A stretch of DNA of 64,000 nucleotides from Planctomycetota bacterium. Lineage in GTDB: Bacteria > Planctomycetota > UBA1135 > GCA-002686595. Location of the stretch: assembly GCA_002683825.1 (NCBI GenBank), contig NYUD01000038.1, positions 1-64,000 on the forward strand, in the 5' to 3' direction. Under the pieces are notes generated by a model. It was given only the letters and a program-made list of their open reading frames with translations, was not told where the DNA came from and did no database searches. The position numbers were made by a program, and so were the translations under genes. Below are positions 46,367 to 54,741 of this stretch, in pieces. Every line of letters starts with the position of its first letter. Position 1 is the stretch's first letter.

Positions 46367-47838
46367 GGGGAGGTGATCGTAGGGGGGCCTTGCCAGGCGT
46401 CGCCGGTTTCTTCGAAAAGCCGCGCGCTTTCCAGACAGAACGCATCGGCGCCCCGCGCAGCGGTGAACTGAAGCCCGACGGGAAGTCGGACGCCGGCCTC
46501 CTCGACCGTGCCGCAGGGCACGCTGACCGCAGGCAGGCCGGCCAGGCTGGCCGGGACCGTCATGACGTCGGAAGCGTACATCGCGAGCGGATCGCGCGTC
46601 CGTTCCCCCAGGCGGAAGGCGGGCGTGGGGGAGGTCGGCGAGACGATCAGGTCGAGGGATGCGAAGGCGCGGGCGAACTCCGCACCCATCGCACGGCGTG
46701 TTTCGAGGGCTTTCTCGTACCACGCTTCGCGATAGCCCTCCGAGAGAACGTAGGTTCCAAGCAGGATGCGGCGCTTCACTTCCGCGCCGAAGCCCCGGGC
46801 ACGCGAGCTGGCCATCATGCCCGCGAGCGATCCATCGCCCTCGACGCGCCGTCCGTAGCGCACCCCCTCGAAACGGGCCAGGTTCGACGAAGCCTCGGCC
46901 GTGGCGATGACGTAGTAGGTGGGGATGGCCAGCTCGCTCCTTTGCAGTTCGAACTCCACCAGCTCGGCCCCGGCGGCCCGCAGCCGTTCGAACCCTTCTT
47001 CGACGCGATCCCGCACACCCCGGTGAACCCCCGCGCCGGAGAATGCCTGACGGTGCATCCCGATGCGAAGTCCTCGCAAGCTGGTGTTCTCGGGTGGGGC
47101 GGGGGGGGTGGCGATCGAGGTCGCGTCCCGCGGATCCTTTCCCTCGGAGCCCTGCAGGACCTCGAGCGCGAGCTCGAGATCCCCGGCGCTGCGGGCGAGG
47201 GGGCCGACCTGATCCAGGGACGAGCCGAAGGCGACGAGGCCGAAGCGCGAAAGCCGGCCGTAGGTCGGTTTGAAGCCGCTGACGCCGCACAGGGCGGCGG
47301 GTTGTCGAACGGACCCTCCGGTGTCGGAGCCCAGAGCCAGCGGTACGTAGCCCGCTGCGACCGCCGCCGCGCACCCGCTCGAGGAACCGCCCGGTGCGCG
47401 TTGCAGATCCCAGGGGTTCTTCGAGCTCGCGAAGGCCGAATTCTCTCCGGAGGATCCCATGGCGAACTCGTCCATGTGGGCACATCCGATCAACACGGCA
47501 TCCGCATCGAGCGCGCGCTGGATCACGGTCGCGTTGTAGGGCGGGCGGTAGCCCTCGAGGAGGCGACTGCCGCAGTTGGTCTCCCAACCCTCGACGCACA
47601 GGTTGGACTTCACGACCAGGGGTACGCCGAAGAGGGTTCCCAGCTCGTCTGCGCGCTTGCGTTTCGCCTCGAGCTCGTCGGCCCGCCGCCGCGCGCCCTC
47701 GCGATCGACGAAGGCCATGGCCTGAAGGTCTCCATCGAATCGATCGATGCGGCCGAACACCTCGTCCAGGGTCACATGCAGGGAGCGGGAACCCGCACGG
47801 CTTTCATCGCGCACCTCGCGCGCGGAGGCGAGGTTCAA
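46363..47838 (-). CDS. gatA: Asp-tRNA(Asn)/Glu-tRNA(Gln) amidotransferase subunit A
   Basis: The amidase-signature glutaminase subunit that releases ammonia for transamidation. In 491 residues it contains the Ser-cisSer-Lys catalytic set: Lys in FGVPLVVKSNLCVEG, then APGGSSSGCAAAVAAG and LGSDTGGSVRQPAALCG, followed by KPTYGRLSRFGLVAFGSSLDQVGP. The start is a TTG at 47838 whose last two bases overlap the gatC TGA (TTGA). No better start is available, so initiation probably depends on coupling to gatC. It ends in an ATGA overlap with gatB. Confidence 0.96.
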   Translation of the reverse strand: MNLASAREVRDESRAGSRSLHVTLDEVFGRIDRFDGDLQAMAFVDREGARRRADELEAKRKRADELGTLFGVPLVVKSNLCVEGWETNCGSRLLEGYRPPYNATVIQRALDADAVLIGCAHMDEFAMGSSGENSAFASSKNPWDLQRAPGGSSSGCAAAVAAGYVPLALGSDTGGSVRQPAALCGVSGFKPTYGRLSRFGLVAFGSSLDQVGPLARSAGDLELALEVLQGSEGKDPRDATSIATPPAPPENTSLRGLRIGMHRQAFSGAGVHRGVRDRVEEGFERLRAAGAELVEFELQRSELAIPTYYVIATAEASSNLARFEGVRYGRRVEGDGSLAGMMASSRARGFGAEVKRRILLGTYVLSEGYREAWYEKALETRRAMGAEFARAFASLDLIVSPTSPTPAFRLGERTRDPLAMYASDVMTVPASLAGLPAVSVPCGTVEEAGVRLPVGLQFTAARGADAFCLESARLFEETGDAWQGPPTITSP

Positions 47839-48155
47839 GCAGGACCCCCGATCGTCTTGGGCACACCGTAGAAGTTCTCGATGCGCTCCGGGGCGTTGCA
47901 GAGGAGCCGGTCCGGAGCGAGCGAAGGGGTTGCGGTATCCTGCCGTCCTGCGCCGGGTGCTGCGATCGTTTCGGGCGGCTCTTCGTCGAGCTGAGCTTGC
48001 TCCAGCTCTTGAAAAGCCTCGAGGATGCGTTCGAGGTGGGGGGCGGTGGCTCGAACCTCTTCGGGGGCGAGGTTCAGCCGCGAGAGTTCGCCCAGCCGTC
48101 GGACCAGGGCTTGCGGGTCGGGATTCTCGGCGCTTTCGGCAGGGGTGGTGGACAT
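47835..48155 (-). CDS. gatC: Asp-tRNA(Asn)/Glu-tRNA(Gln) amidotransferase subunit C
   Basis: A 106-residue scaffold/chaperone subunit for GatA. ATG 48155 gives the usual length. The frame continues upstream to 48437 but lacks family character there. Helical segments LVRRLGELSRLNLAPEEVRATAPHLERILEAFQELEQ and the C-terminal APERIENFYGVPKTI match GatC. First gene of the gatC-gatA-gatB-membrane protein operon. It is divergent from a membrane protein gene 124 bp away; no promoter consensus is obvious. Confidence 0.92.
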   Translation of the reverse strand: MSTTPAESAENPDPQALVRRLGELSRLNLAPEEVRATAPHLERILEAFQELEQAQLDEEPPETIAAPGAGRQDTATPSLAPDRLLCNAPERIENFYGVPKTIGGPA

Positions 48156-48279
48156 GGGGAGGATTCTATCCGGTGGGGAGGGTCCGACTCGAGGGCCCGG
48201 GAGAGCCCGCGGACGCCCCACGGATGGCCGGGAGGGCGGGAGACTTGTCCAGCGGGTGGCCCTGGCGTACCGTTCCGCC

Positions 48280-48903
48280 ATGGTCGTGCCCGTCACAACC
48301 CTGGCCGAGGCCCCGAGCGAGGCCATCGGAGTCGGTTTGCTCCTCGCGTCGGTCGGCGGCTTCCTCCTCGCAAATTCGATCGTCTTCCGCCACCCACGCA
48401 CGCTCCTGGCCGAATTTTTCGGCGGCAGGCGAGGCAAGTTGACTTCGATCCGCGGCTACATCTTTCACCGACTGCAGATCCACCTGGGCTTCTTCTTTCT
48501 GCTGCTCGGATTCGGCTTCCAGTTGTACGGCCACTACGACTCGAGCGCCGCGGTTGCGGTCGCCGTCGAGGGCTCGAGCTTTCCGCTCTCCTGGGTTGGA
48601 GCCGTCCTGCTCGCCGTGGGAACCCTCGAGGTCACCGGCTGGTGGCTGTCCCACGCGCTCTTCCGGCGCTACCTGCGCGACTATTTCCGGGAAAACCCGC
48701 CCGACCTCGAGGCGGACATGGCCCTGACTCAGGAGCTGGGGGAGCTCTTCGGAATCCCCTCGACCGGCGACGACACGGTGCAGGGCTACCTCGTGCGCGT
48801 GCGTGCCAAGATCGGTTTGAGTGGCGCGAGGCCCCTTCCGGCGCGCCCCGCCATGGAGGTCGTGCCCTTCCGCGGGATGGGACCTGAAGAGGGACTCGTC
48901 TAG
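48280..48903 (+). CDS. conserved-looking membrane protein of unknown function
   Basis: A 207-residue protein from ATG 48280, with three transmembrane helices (GVGLLLASVGGFLLANSIV, LQIHLGFFFLLLGFGFQL, WVGAVLLAVGTLEVTGWWLS) and a soluble C-terminal ~75 residues (RRYLRDYFRENPPDLEADMALTQELGELFGI). The motif FRHPRTLLAEFFG between helices 1 and 2 is the most distinctive piece. I do not recognise the family. It is divergent from gatC and 36 bp upstream of comF, with a GC palindrome CCGGAGC-G-GCTCCGG at 48910-48924 in the gap. Confidence 0.68.
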   Translation: MVVPVTTLAEAPSEAIGVGLLLASVGGFLLANSIVFRHPRTLLAEFFGGRRGKLTSIRGYIFHRLQIHLGFFFLLLGFGFQLYGHYDSSAAVAVAVEGSSFPLSWVGAVLLAVGTLEVTGWWLSHALFRRYLRDYFRENPPDLEADMALTQELGELFGIPSTGDDTVQGYLVRVRAKIGLSGARPLPARPAMEVVPFRGMGPEEGLV

Positions 48904-48939
48904 CGGTAACCGGAGCGGCTCCGGGACGGTCTTCTCCGC

Positions 48940-49746
48940 GTGAGCGATTCATGGTCGTGCGCGGCCGGTGCGTTTCTGCGCGCCCTTTTGGACGCGGTCT
49001 TTCCCAATCTCTGTCCCCTTTGTCGAGGGGCGGCGGAGGACGGTTTCGGATGCGCCCGGCATCGGCTGATCTTCGATGCTCAGAAAGGGCCGGGCGGGGC
49101 GCGCTGCGGGCGCTGCTCGTGCACGCTGCCGGAGCCGATCCCCGCCGGCACGCTGTGCGCCTCGTGCCGACTCCATGGTTCCACGCCGCCCATTCGCGCG
49201 TTGTTCGACTACCACTGCGACCGCGCATCGCGGGAGTGGATCCTGGCCTTCAAGCACCGCGCCCGCCCCGATCTGAAGGAGCCCCTCGGCGAAGCCCTGG
49301 CGAGGCGTTTCCTCGCTCTGGAAGAGGAACCGGGGCGTGCCGTGTTGCTCGGCCTGCCCGCCCATCCGCTGCGACGCTTCGAGCGGGGCTACGACCAGGC
49401 CCGGCTCCTGGCTGAGAGCGTGGGCAAGAGCGCCGGTGTGCGGAGCGTACCGGCCCTGCGCCGCACCCGCTGGACCTACCCCCAGGGCGCTCCCGGTTCC
49501 CGTTCGCGCGAAGCCAACGTCCGCGGAGCCTTTCGCCTCGTCGAGCGCTACCGAAGCGCCGTTGCCGACGCGCGCGTGTGGTTGATCGACGATGTGGTCG
49601 TTTCGGGAGCGAGCGCCCAGGCCTGTCGGGAGGCCCTCAGGGGCGTTCCCCTGCAGTCCTTCACCGTCCTGGCCCTGGCGCGGGCGGATCGGCGTCGCCC
49701 TGGACGCTTGACGGGAGCCGGGTCGGGAGCGGAAATGAACGGGTGA
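48940..49746 (+). CDS. ComF-family phosphoribosyltransferase-like protein
   Basis: A 268-residue protein with a GTG start. The N-terminal zinc-ribbon-like region (FPNLCPLC ... CGRCSCTL ... CASCRLHG) is followed by the amidophosphoribosyltransferase-like domain: LKEPLGEALARRF, LGLPAHPLRRFERGYDQARLLAE, and a PRPP-loop relic VWLIDDVVVSGASAQACREAL. The family includes ComF (DNA uptake) and GntX. No competence genes are near, so a competence role is not implied. The TGA overlaps the larC GTG (GTGA). Confidence 0.87.
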   Translation: MSDSWSCAAGAFLRALLDAVFPNLCPLCRGAAEDGFGCARHRLIFDAQKGPGGARCGRCSCTLPEPIPAGTLCASCRLHGSTPPIRALFDYHCDRASREWILAFKHRARPDLKEPLGEALARRFLALEEEPGRAVLLGLPAHPLRRFERGYDQARLLAESVGKSAGVRSVPALRRTRWTYPQGAPGSRSREANVRGAFRLVERYRSAVADARVWLIDDVVVSGASAQACREALRGVPLQSFTVLALARADRRRPGRLTGAGSGAEMNG

Positions 49747-50969
49747 AGACCCTCCTGGTCGAACCCTTCGGCGGCATGGCCGGCGACATGTTCCTCGCGG
49801 CCCTCTGCGACCTGGGCTGCGAAGCGTTCGCGCCGGCCGGGCTCGAGCGTTTCGCCCGCTCGCTCGTCCCCGAGGCCCTGGAGATCGAGGTGTCGGAGGT
49901 TTTGCGGGCAGGAATTCGTTCGACGTTGTTGACCGTGCGCACGCCGGAGAGTCAGACACCCCCGCAGCGACACCTGAAGGATCTGCTGGAGCTTCTGGAG
50001 CGCTGCGAGCTCTCGCCCACGGGCAAGGAGCGTGCGGGGCGAGTGTTGCGTCGCCTCGGCCAGGCCGAGGCGCGCATCCACGGCGTTTCCCTCGAGCGCG
50101 TTCACCTTCACGAGGTCGGAGCGGTCGACACGCTGGTCGATGTCGCCGGTGCGGTCTTTGCGCTCGAGGTCCTGGGGGTCGAACGCGTTCTGGCCACGGC
50201 GCCCTTTGTCGGCGGTGGAACGCTTCACTGCGAACACGGCGAACTCCCCGTTCCCGCCCCGGCCACGGCCGCGCTCCTGAAAGGTCGCCAGGTTCGTATC
50301 GGGCCGGGAGGAGAACGCTGCACGCCGACGGCGGCGGCGCTGCTGGTGGAGTTGAGCGATGCCCTGGAGGGGACACTGGACCTGGAAGCCGAAGCGATCG
50401 GCTATGGCGCGGGCTCGCGCGAGCCTGCCGAGGGACCGCCGAACCTCTTGCGGGTCACGCTCGGCACCGAGGTTGCCCGAGGGACTCGGCAGAGCGGCCG
50501 ACGGATCGGCGAAGTCTGGCTGATCGAGTGCAATCTCGACGATGTCAGCGGAGAGGAGCTGGGCTTTCTCCTCGGCGAGTTGCGCGCCGGCGGTGCACTC
50601 GAAACCTGGAGTGTGCCCGTGCAGATGAAGAAGGATCGCCCCGGAGCCATCGTGTCCGCCCTCTGTCGACGGGACCAGCGGGAGGCGCTGGAGGAGATTC
50701 TCTTCACCCACAGCCCCACCCTGGGCGTGCGCTGGTGTCGACGGGAACGAACCGAGAGCGAGCGCGAAGAGGTATGCGTCTCCCTCGAGACCCGGGCCGG
50801 GGCGGGCGAGGTGCACGTGAAGGTTCGCCGGCACTCGCAAGGCGCGCCGACGCGGTTGGACATCTCGCCCGAGTACGACGATCTCGCCAGACTCGCGAAG
50901 CGGAGTGGAGTTTCCCTGCGCGAACTCGAGTCCCAGGCGATCGAACTGGTGCGTCGGCGCTACGACTGA
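49743..50969 (+). CDS. larC: LarC-type nickel insertion protein
   Basis: LarC inserts nickel into the pyridinium-dithiocarboxylate mononucleotide to finish the nickel-pincer cofactor of lactate racemase-like enzymes. The 408-residue product from GTG 49743 has the N-terminal signature LLVEPFGGMAGDMFLAAL, HLHEVGAVDTLVDVAGAVFALE, TAPFVGGGTLHCEHGELPVPAPATAALLKG, RCTPTAAALL, and the C-terminal ECNLDDVSGEELGFL ... PVQMKKDRPG. Here it is one uninterrupted frame, whereas some species split larC1/larC2 by a programmed frameshift. No larA, larB or larE is in the window. It overlaps an aminotransferase gene tail-to-tail by 10 bp. Confidence 0.9.
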   Translation: MKTLLVEPFGGMAGDMFLAALCDLGCEAFAPAGLERFARSLVPEALEIEVSEVLRAGIRSTLLTVRTPESQTPPQRHLKDLLELLERCELSPTGKERAGRVLRRLGQAEARIHGVSLERVHLHEVGAVDTLVDVAGAVFALEVLGVERVLATAPFVGGGTLHCEHGELPVPAPATAALLKGRQVRIGPGGERCTPTAAALLVELSDALEGTLDLEAEAIGYGAGSREPAEGPPNLLRVTLGTEVARGTRQSGRRIGEVWLIECNLDDVSGEELGFLLGELRAGGALETWSVPVQMKKDRPGAIVSALCRRDQREALEEILFTHSPTLGVRWCRRERTESEREEVCVSLETRAGAGEVHVKVRRHSQGAPTRLDISPEYDDLARLAKRSGVSLRELESQAIELVRRRYD

Positions 50970-52060
50970 GCGAAGCTCGTCAGGCCCTCGGACAGATTCC
51001 GTAGCCCCTGGCTCAGGACATCCGCCTCCACACCGAAGCCGATGCGCAGGTATCCGCCAGCACCGAAAAACTCGCCCGGTACGACGTCCACCGCGTGCTG
51101 GAGGGCGAGGTGTTCGGAGAGGGCGTGGGTGTCGCGCACGTTCTCGATGGCCACGAAGGCGGAGATGCCGTAGGGCGGAACCCGCCCGTGCACGCGCTCC
51201 TCGTTCTCGAGCCATTCGCGAAACACCGGCTTGCTTTCGCGCTCGACTCGATGCAGGCGTTCCTCGAAGACCTGCAGCCGCTTCAGGGCATGCAGGCCCG
51301 CGCGCAGAGACGAGGTCGGGTTGTCGACGCTGACCAGGTACTGACGGTCGAGGAAGTGCTTGCGTTCGCGCGCCACCCCTTCGCCCAGCACCAGCCAGCC
51401 GATGCGGAGCGGGCCCAGACCGTAGGCCTTGGTCAGGCTGCCCAGGGAGATTGCGTTGGGTGCCAACCGCGCCGCGTAGTAGCGCTTCTCGGGCGGTGCG
51501 AACTCCATGTAGGTCTCGTTCGAGATCAAGAGGCCGTCGGTTCCGGAGGCGAGCTGCGCCAGTTCCAAGAGGGACTCGGGCCCCGCCAGGGCGCCCGTTG
51601 GATTGTGGGGATTGCAGACGAACAGGTGTGCCGGGGGCCGGCGTGCGTACAGGGCGCGCGAGACGGCGTCCGGCGCCAGGGCCCAGCCCTCCTCGAGACG
51701 TCGCTCGATGGGCGTCTGCGAGCGGGCGTAGAGTTCGGCGAGGGCGCGGAAAGGGTTGTAGCTGGGGGTTTCGGTGACGACGTGGCTTTCGGGAAAGCAG
51801 ACGCCGGCGGCCAGATGCAGGGCCCCCGTGGCCCCGCCGGTCACGATCACGCGCTCCGGTTCGACCCCCACGTGCCGGGCGATCTGAGCTTCGACCCGGG
51901 GGAGCCATTCCAGGGGGGGATCGAGATCGGCCACGGGGTCGGCGGGGAGCTGCAGTAGCTCGGCCGAGGCCGTCGGCATACCCGATTGGGACAGCCCGTG
52001 GGGCGTGCGGAGCGCCTTCTCACGGGCCCAGAACATGTAGGGGAAGAGAGGCTCGGTCAT
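50960..52060 (-). CDS. PLP-dependent aminotransferase, class I/II
   Basis: A 366-residue fold-type I aminotransferase. Cofactor-binding segments: VIVTGGATGALHLAAGVCF, FVCNPHNPTGALAGPESLLEL, and the Schiff-base lysine region ISLGSLTKAYGLGPLRIGW. The tail has the expected Arg in YLRIGFGVEADVLSQGL. The short N-terminus and LSQSGMPTASAELL resemble small aspartate/histidinol-phosphate-type or capreomycidine-synthase-like enzymes; the substrate cannot be assigned. It stands alone, convergent with larC and divergent from the SH3-like gene. Confidence 0.88.
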   Translation of the reverse strand: MTEPLFPYMFWAREKALRTPHGLSQSGMPTASAELLQLPADPVADLDPPLEWLPRVEAQIARHVGVEPERVIVTGGATGALHLAAGVCFPESHVVTETPSYNPFRALAELYARSQTPIERRLEEGWALAPDAVSRALYARRPPAHLFVCNPHNPTGALAGPESLLELAQLASGTDGLLISNETYMEFAPPEKRYYAARLAPNAISLGSLTKAYGLGPLRIGWLVLGEGVARERKHFLDRQYLVSVDNPTSSLRAGLHALKRLQVFEERLHRVERESKPVFREWLENEERVHGRVPPYGISAFVAIENVRDTHALSEHLALQHAVDVVPGEFFGAGGYLRIGFGVEADVLSQGLRNLSEGLTSFAQS

Positions 52061-52260
52061 ATCGATCGGTAGTGGGGCGGCGTCCGGGGAGTGGGATGGA
52101 CCCTACCGATCCAGGATCCATGCGGGAACTCCCAATGAGTGCCGTTGAAGTAGGTGGGGGCACGACTACCATGGGGTTCTCGAATCGGTCGGCCCCCCGG
52201 ATGCACCGAGAGCCCGGGAGGCAGCAGGAAGTACCGAACCCACCCGGACGAGCCACCTAG

Positions 52261-53406
52261 ATGAACTTCGCATCCAACGCCCTCTTCACGCTCCTCGCCT
52301 GTTCCTTCCTCGCACCCGCAGCCTTCGCGCAGGAGAAGGACCAGGCGCCCTTGCGTTTCTGTCGGGTCAGCGACAGTGCGGCCAGGATCTACAACCTTCC
52401 GGACGTCAAGGGGAAGGTCATCGCCAAGCCGGCACCGAAGTCCATCGTCGCCGTCCACCGCGAACACGGCGCGGGCTGGTTGGAAGTCGAGGTCCCCGGT
52501 GGGTTCGCCGTCTGGGTGTACGGCCGCTACCTGAAGCCCACAGCCACCCCCGGTATCTACGAGGTGACGGGCAATGCCGTCAACCTGCGTCCCGAGCCCA
52601 ATAGTGACGTCACGAGTTTCCCATTGCGCCAGCGCTTGCAGTCGCGCGATCAGGTCGCGGTGATCAGACAGTTCGAGCCGGACGAGCCCATGGAGGAAAC
52701 CTGGGTGTGCGTCTGGTCGCCGCCGGGCGTGCGCGGACTCATGCCCGCCGATCAGGTCGAGAACCTCTCCGACCAGGAGGACGGCCACGCGCTCTGGAGT
52801 TTCGCCCTCGCGAGCGCCGGTACGGAGGCGCCGAAGTTCCTGGCGCCCCGGGACCGCATCGTCCAGCAGGGGAAAGCCGACAGGGCAGAAGAAGCCCTGA
52901 AGCAGGCGCGCCAAGAGCTCGATGTCGAGGCGGGGAAGCCGACCCCGGACTACGGTCGGGTGCGTTCCGCCCTCGAGGCCGTGGCGAAGGAGGCGAGCGG
53001 CAGTCCCGTGGCGGTCGAGGCCAACGTCGAATTGCAGCGCCTGGGCCAGCTCGAGGAGACGTTGGCCGTGAAGGAGGAGTTGTACCGTGAACGCGAGCGC
53101 CGTCGGCTCGAAGCGCTCGATGCCCAGAGACGAGTTTGGGAACGTAGCCGCCGGCTGGACCCCTTGCGCGAGGTTTTTGTCGCCCGCGGTGTTCTCGAGC
53201 GGCAGGTGGGAAGCACTGGCGACGAACGCTACTTCTTGCACTACGGTGGCGAAACCCGTGCGGAGCTCTTGTGCTCGTCGAGACGGTATGACTTCTCGCG
53301 CTTCGACTCCTACGAGATCGGGGTCAAGGGAGCGAGCGCCGGCGAACTCGAGCCGGGAGTCGATCGCATCGACGTCGCTCGCCTGGAGGTCATCAGGCGT
53401 AGGTAG
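52261..53406 (+). CDS. exported protein with bacterial SH3-like domains and a coiled-coil
   Basis: A 381-residue protein with a signal peptide (ALFTLLACSFLAPAAFA-QE). Residues ~29-92 and ~100-165 look like two bacterial SH3 (SH3b) modules: CRVSDSAARIYNLPDVKGKVIAKPAPKSIVAVHREHGAGWLEVEVPGG, and YEVTGNAVNLRPEPNSDVTSF. A helical, charged region (~195-295) and a C-terminal beta segment follow. SH3b domains often bind peptidoglycan or metals in the periplasm. The fold-level call is fair; the function is unknown. Confidence 0.76.
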   Translation: MNFASNALFTLLACSFLAPAAFAQEKDQAPLRFCRVSDSAARIYNLPDVKGKVIAKPAPKSIVAVHREHGAGWLEVEVPGGFAVWVYGRYLKPTATPGIYEVTGNAVNLRPEPNSDVTSFPLRQRLQSRDQVAVIRQFEPDEPMEETWVCVWSPPGVRGLMPADQVENLSDQEDGHALWSFALASAGTEAPKFLAPRDRIVQQGKADRAEEALKQARQELDVEAGKPTPDYGRVRSALEAVAKEASGSPVAVEANVELQRLGQLEETLAVKEELYRERERRRLEALDAQRRVWERSRRLDPLREVFVARGVLERQVGSTGDERYFLHYGGETRAELLCSSRRYDFSRFDSYEIGVKGASAGELEPGVDRIDVARLEVIRRR

Positions 53407-53421
53407 GGCGGAGTTGTCCTC

Positions 53422-53577
53422 TTGAAGCGCTTTCTGCGCAGATTCCTCAACTTCCTGCGGGGACTGGCGCCGCGTACGCGTCCCCTGTGCGACACGTGTC
53501 GTTACGACTACGGGGACGCCTGCAATCGGCCCGAGCGCCCGAACGCGATGAAGTGTCCGGACTACCACGGACGGTAG
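53422..53577 (+). CDS. 51-residue cysteine-containing small protein
   Basis: A TTG start at 53422 with GGAG eight bases upstream. It follows the SH3-like gene by 15 bp, so it is likely co-transcribed. The sequence has a basic amphipathic N-terminus (KRFLRRFLNFLRGL) and four Cys in the pattern C-x2-C-x8-C-x10-C (LCDTCRYDYGDACNRPERP, then NAMKCPDY). This suggests a small zinc-binding or Cys-cluster domain. The ORF was found by reading the gap before tgt. No family is claimed. Confidence 0.6.
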   Translation: MKRFLRRFLNFLRGLAPRTRPLCDTCRYDYGDACNRPERPNAMKCPDYHGR

Positions 53578-53589
53578 TGCGTTGCCGTA

Positions 53590-54741
53590 CTACCCCTGGG
53601 CCCGCACGATCCGTGCGCGCAAGGGTTGCATGCTGCCCGCTTGAATCGCCTCGCGGAAGTCCTCGAACAGCCGGTGAAAGAAGCGCACGTTGTGCAGCGT
53701 CAGCAGGATGGCTGCGAGCATTTCGCCGCTGGTCGCAAGGTGGCGTAGATAACCCCGGGAGTGGTGCGTGCACGTGACGCAATCACAGTCCGGGTCCAGC
53801 GGCGAGTCGTCGGTTCGAAAGCGGCGATTGCGCAGGTTGAGGCGGCCGAGCGACGTGAAGGCCTGGTGGTTTCTGCCGTGGCGGGTGGGCGTCACGCAGT
53901 CGAAGAGGTCGACTCCCTTTTCGATGGCGTCAAAGAAATCGATGGGTTGGCCGATGCCCATCAGGTAACGGGGCCGGTCCGCCGGGAGATAGGGTGCTGA
54001 ATGGGCCAGGGCGGCGCGCATGCTCGCGCGGTCCTCGCCGACGCTGACACCACCGATCGCGTAGCCCGCGAGGTCGTGGGACACGCTGGCCTCCACCGAG
54101 GCCCGGCGCAGGTCCTCGAAGACACCGCCCTGGACGATTCCGAAGAGCGCCTGGCCCCGATCCGTGCCACCGCGCTCGCGAAAGTGCCGCACGCAACGCT
54201 CCAACCACCGTTGGGTGCGCTGGGTGGACGCCTCGACCCCCGCCCGGTCGGTGGGATCGGAGGGGCAGTGGTCGAAGGCCATGATCACGTCGCCACCCAG
54301 GTCGAGCTGGAGATCCACGACCCCCTCGGGCTCGAGCCGAAGCGGCGAGCCATCCACGATCGAGCGCAGCGTGACCCCGTCCTCATCGGTGGCGGAGAGG
54401 TGTCCCAGGCTGAAGACCTGGTAGCCGCCCGAGTCGGTCAGAATCGGGCCGTCCCAGCCCATGAAGCGATGCAGCCCGCCGAGTTCGCGGACCACCTCGG
54501 CTCCTGGGCGGAGGGCGAGGTGGTAGGTGTTGGCGAGCAGCATCGTGGTGCCGATCGCGCGCAGCTCCGCGGGCTGGAGTCCCTTCACGCTGGCGCGCGT
54601 CCCGACCGGCATGAAGGCCGGCGTGGGGATGACGCCGTGGGGGGTGGTGAATGCGCCCGTTCGCGCCAACGAGTCCGTGGCACGCCCCTTCTCTTCGAAC
54701 GTGAAGCTCACTTCTTTGGCCGGCGGGTTCGTGATCTTCAA
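53590..54741 (-). CDS. tgt: queuine tRNA-ribosyltransferase (tRNA-guanine transglycosylase)
   Basis: Exchanges guanine-34 for preQ1 in tRNAs with GUN anticodons. In 383 residues it shows TPAFMPVGTRASVKGL, ILTDSGGYQVFSLG (active-site Asp region), IMAFDHCPSDPTDR, ALFGIVQGGVFEDLR, GYAIGGVSVGE, FDCVTPTRHGRNHQAF with the nucleophilic Asp, and the zinc site DCDCVTCTHHSRGYLRHL. The start is a TTG at 54741 that overlaps the ruvB TGA (TTGA), so expression depends on ruvB translation. ruvB-tgt adjacency is common in bacteria. Confidence 0.96.
   Translation of the reverse strand: MKITNPPAKEVSFTFEEKGRATDSLARTGAFTTPHGVIPTPAFMPVGTRASVKGLQPAELRAIGTTMLLANTYHLALRPGAEVVRELGGLHRFMGWDGPILTDSGGYQVFSLGHLSATDEDGVTLRSIVDGSPLRLEPEGVVDLQLDLGGDVIMAFDHCPSDPTDRAGVEASTQRTQRWLERCVRHFRERGGTDRGQALFGIVQGGVFEDLRRASVEASVSHDLAGYAIGGVSVGEDRASMRAALAHSAPYLPADRPRYLMGIGQPIDFFDAIEKGVDLFDCVTPTRHGRNHQAFTSLGRLNLRNRRFRTDDSPLDPDCDCVTCTHHSRGYLRHLATSGEMLAAILLTLHNVRFFHRLFEDFREAIQAGSMQPLRARIVRAQG

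Noticed and set aside
44924-47599. Single 891-aa ORF as one long gatB product
   Set aside because: The first ~410 codons overlap gatA in another frame and have no family similarity. The conserved GatB start (WEPVIGLEVHCQL) is just after ATG 46366, which overlaps the gatA stop.
52057-53568. 503-aa minus-strand ORF opposite the SH3-like gene
   Set aside because: The plus-strand frame has a proper signal peptide and SH3-like modules. The minus frame is Arg/Leu/Pro-rich shadow.
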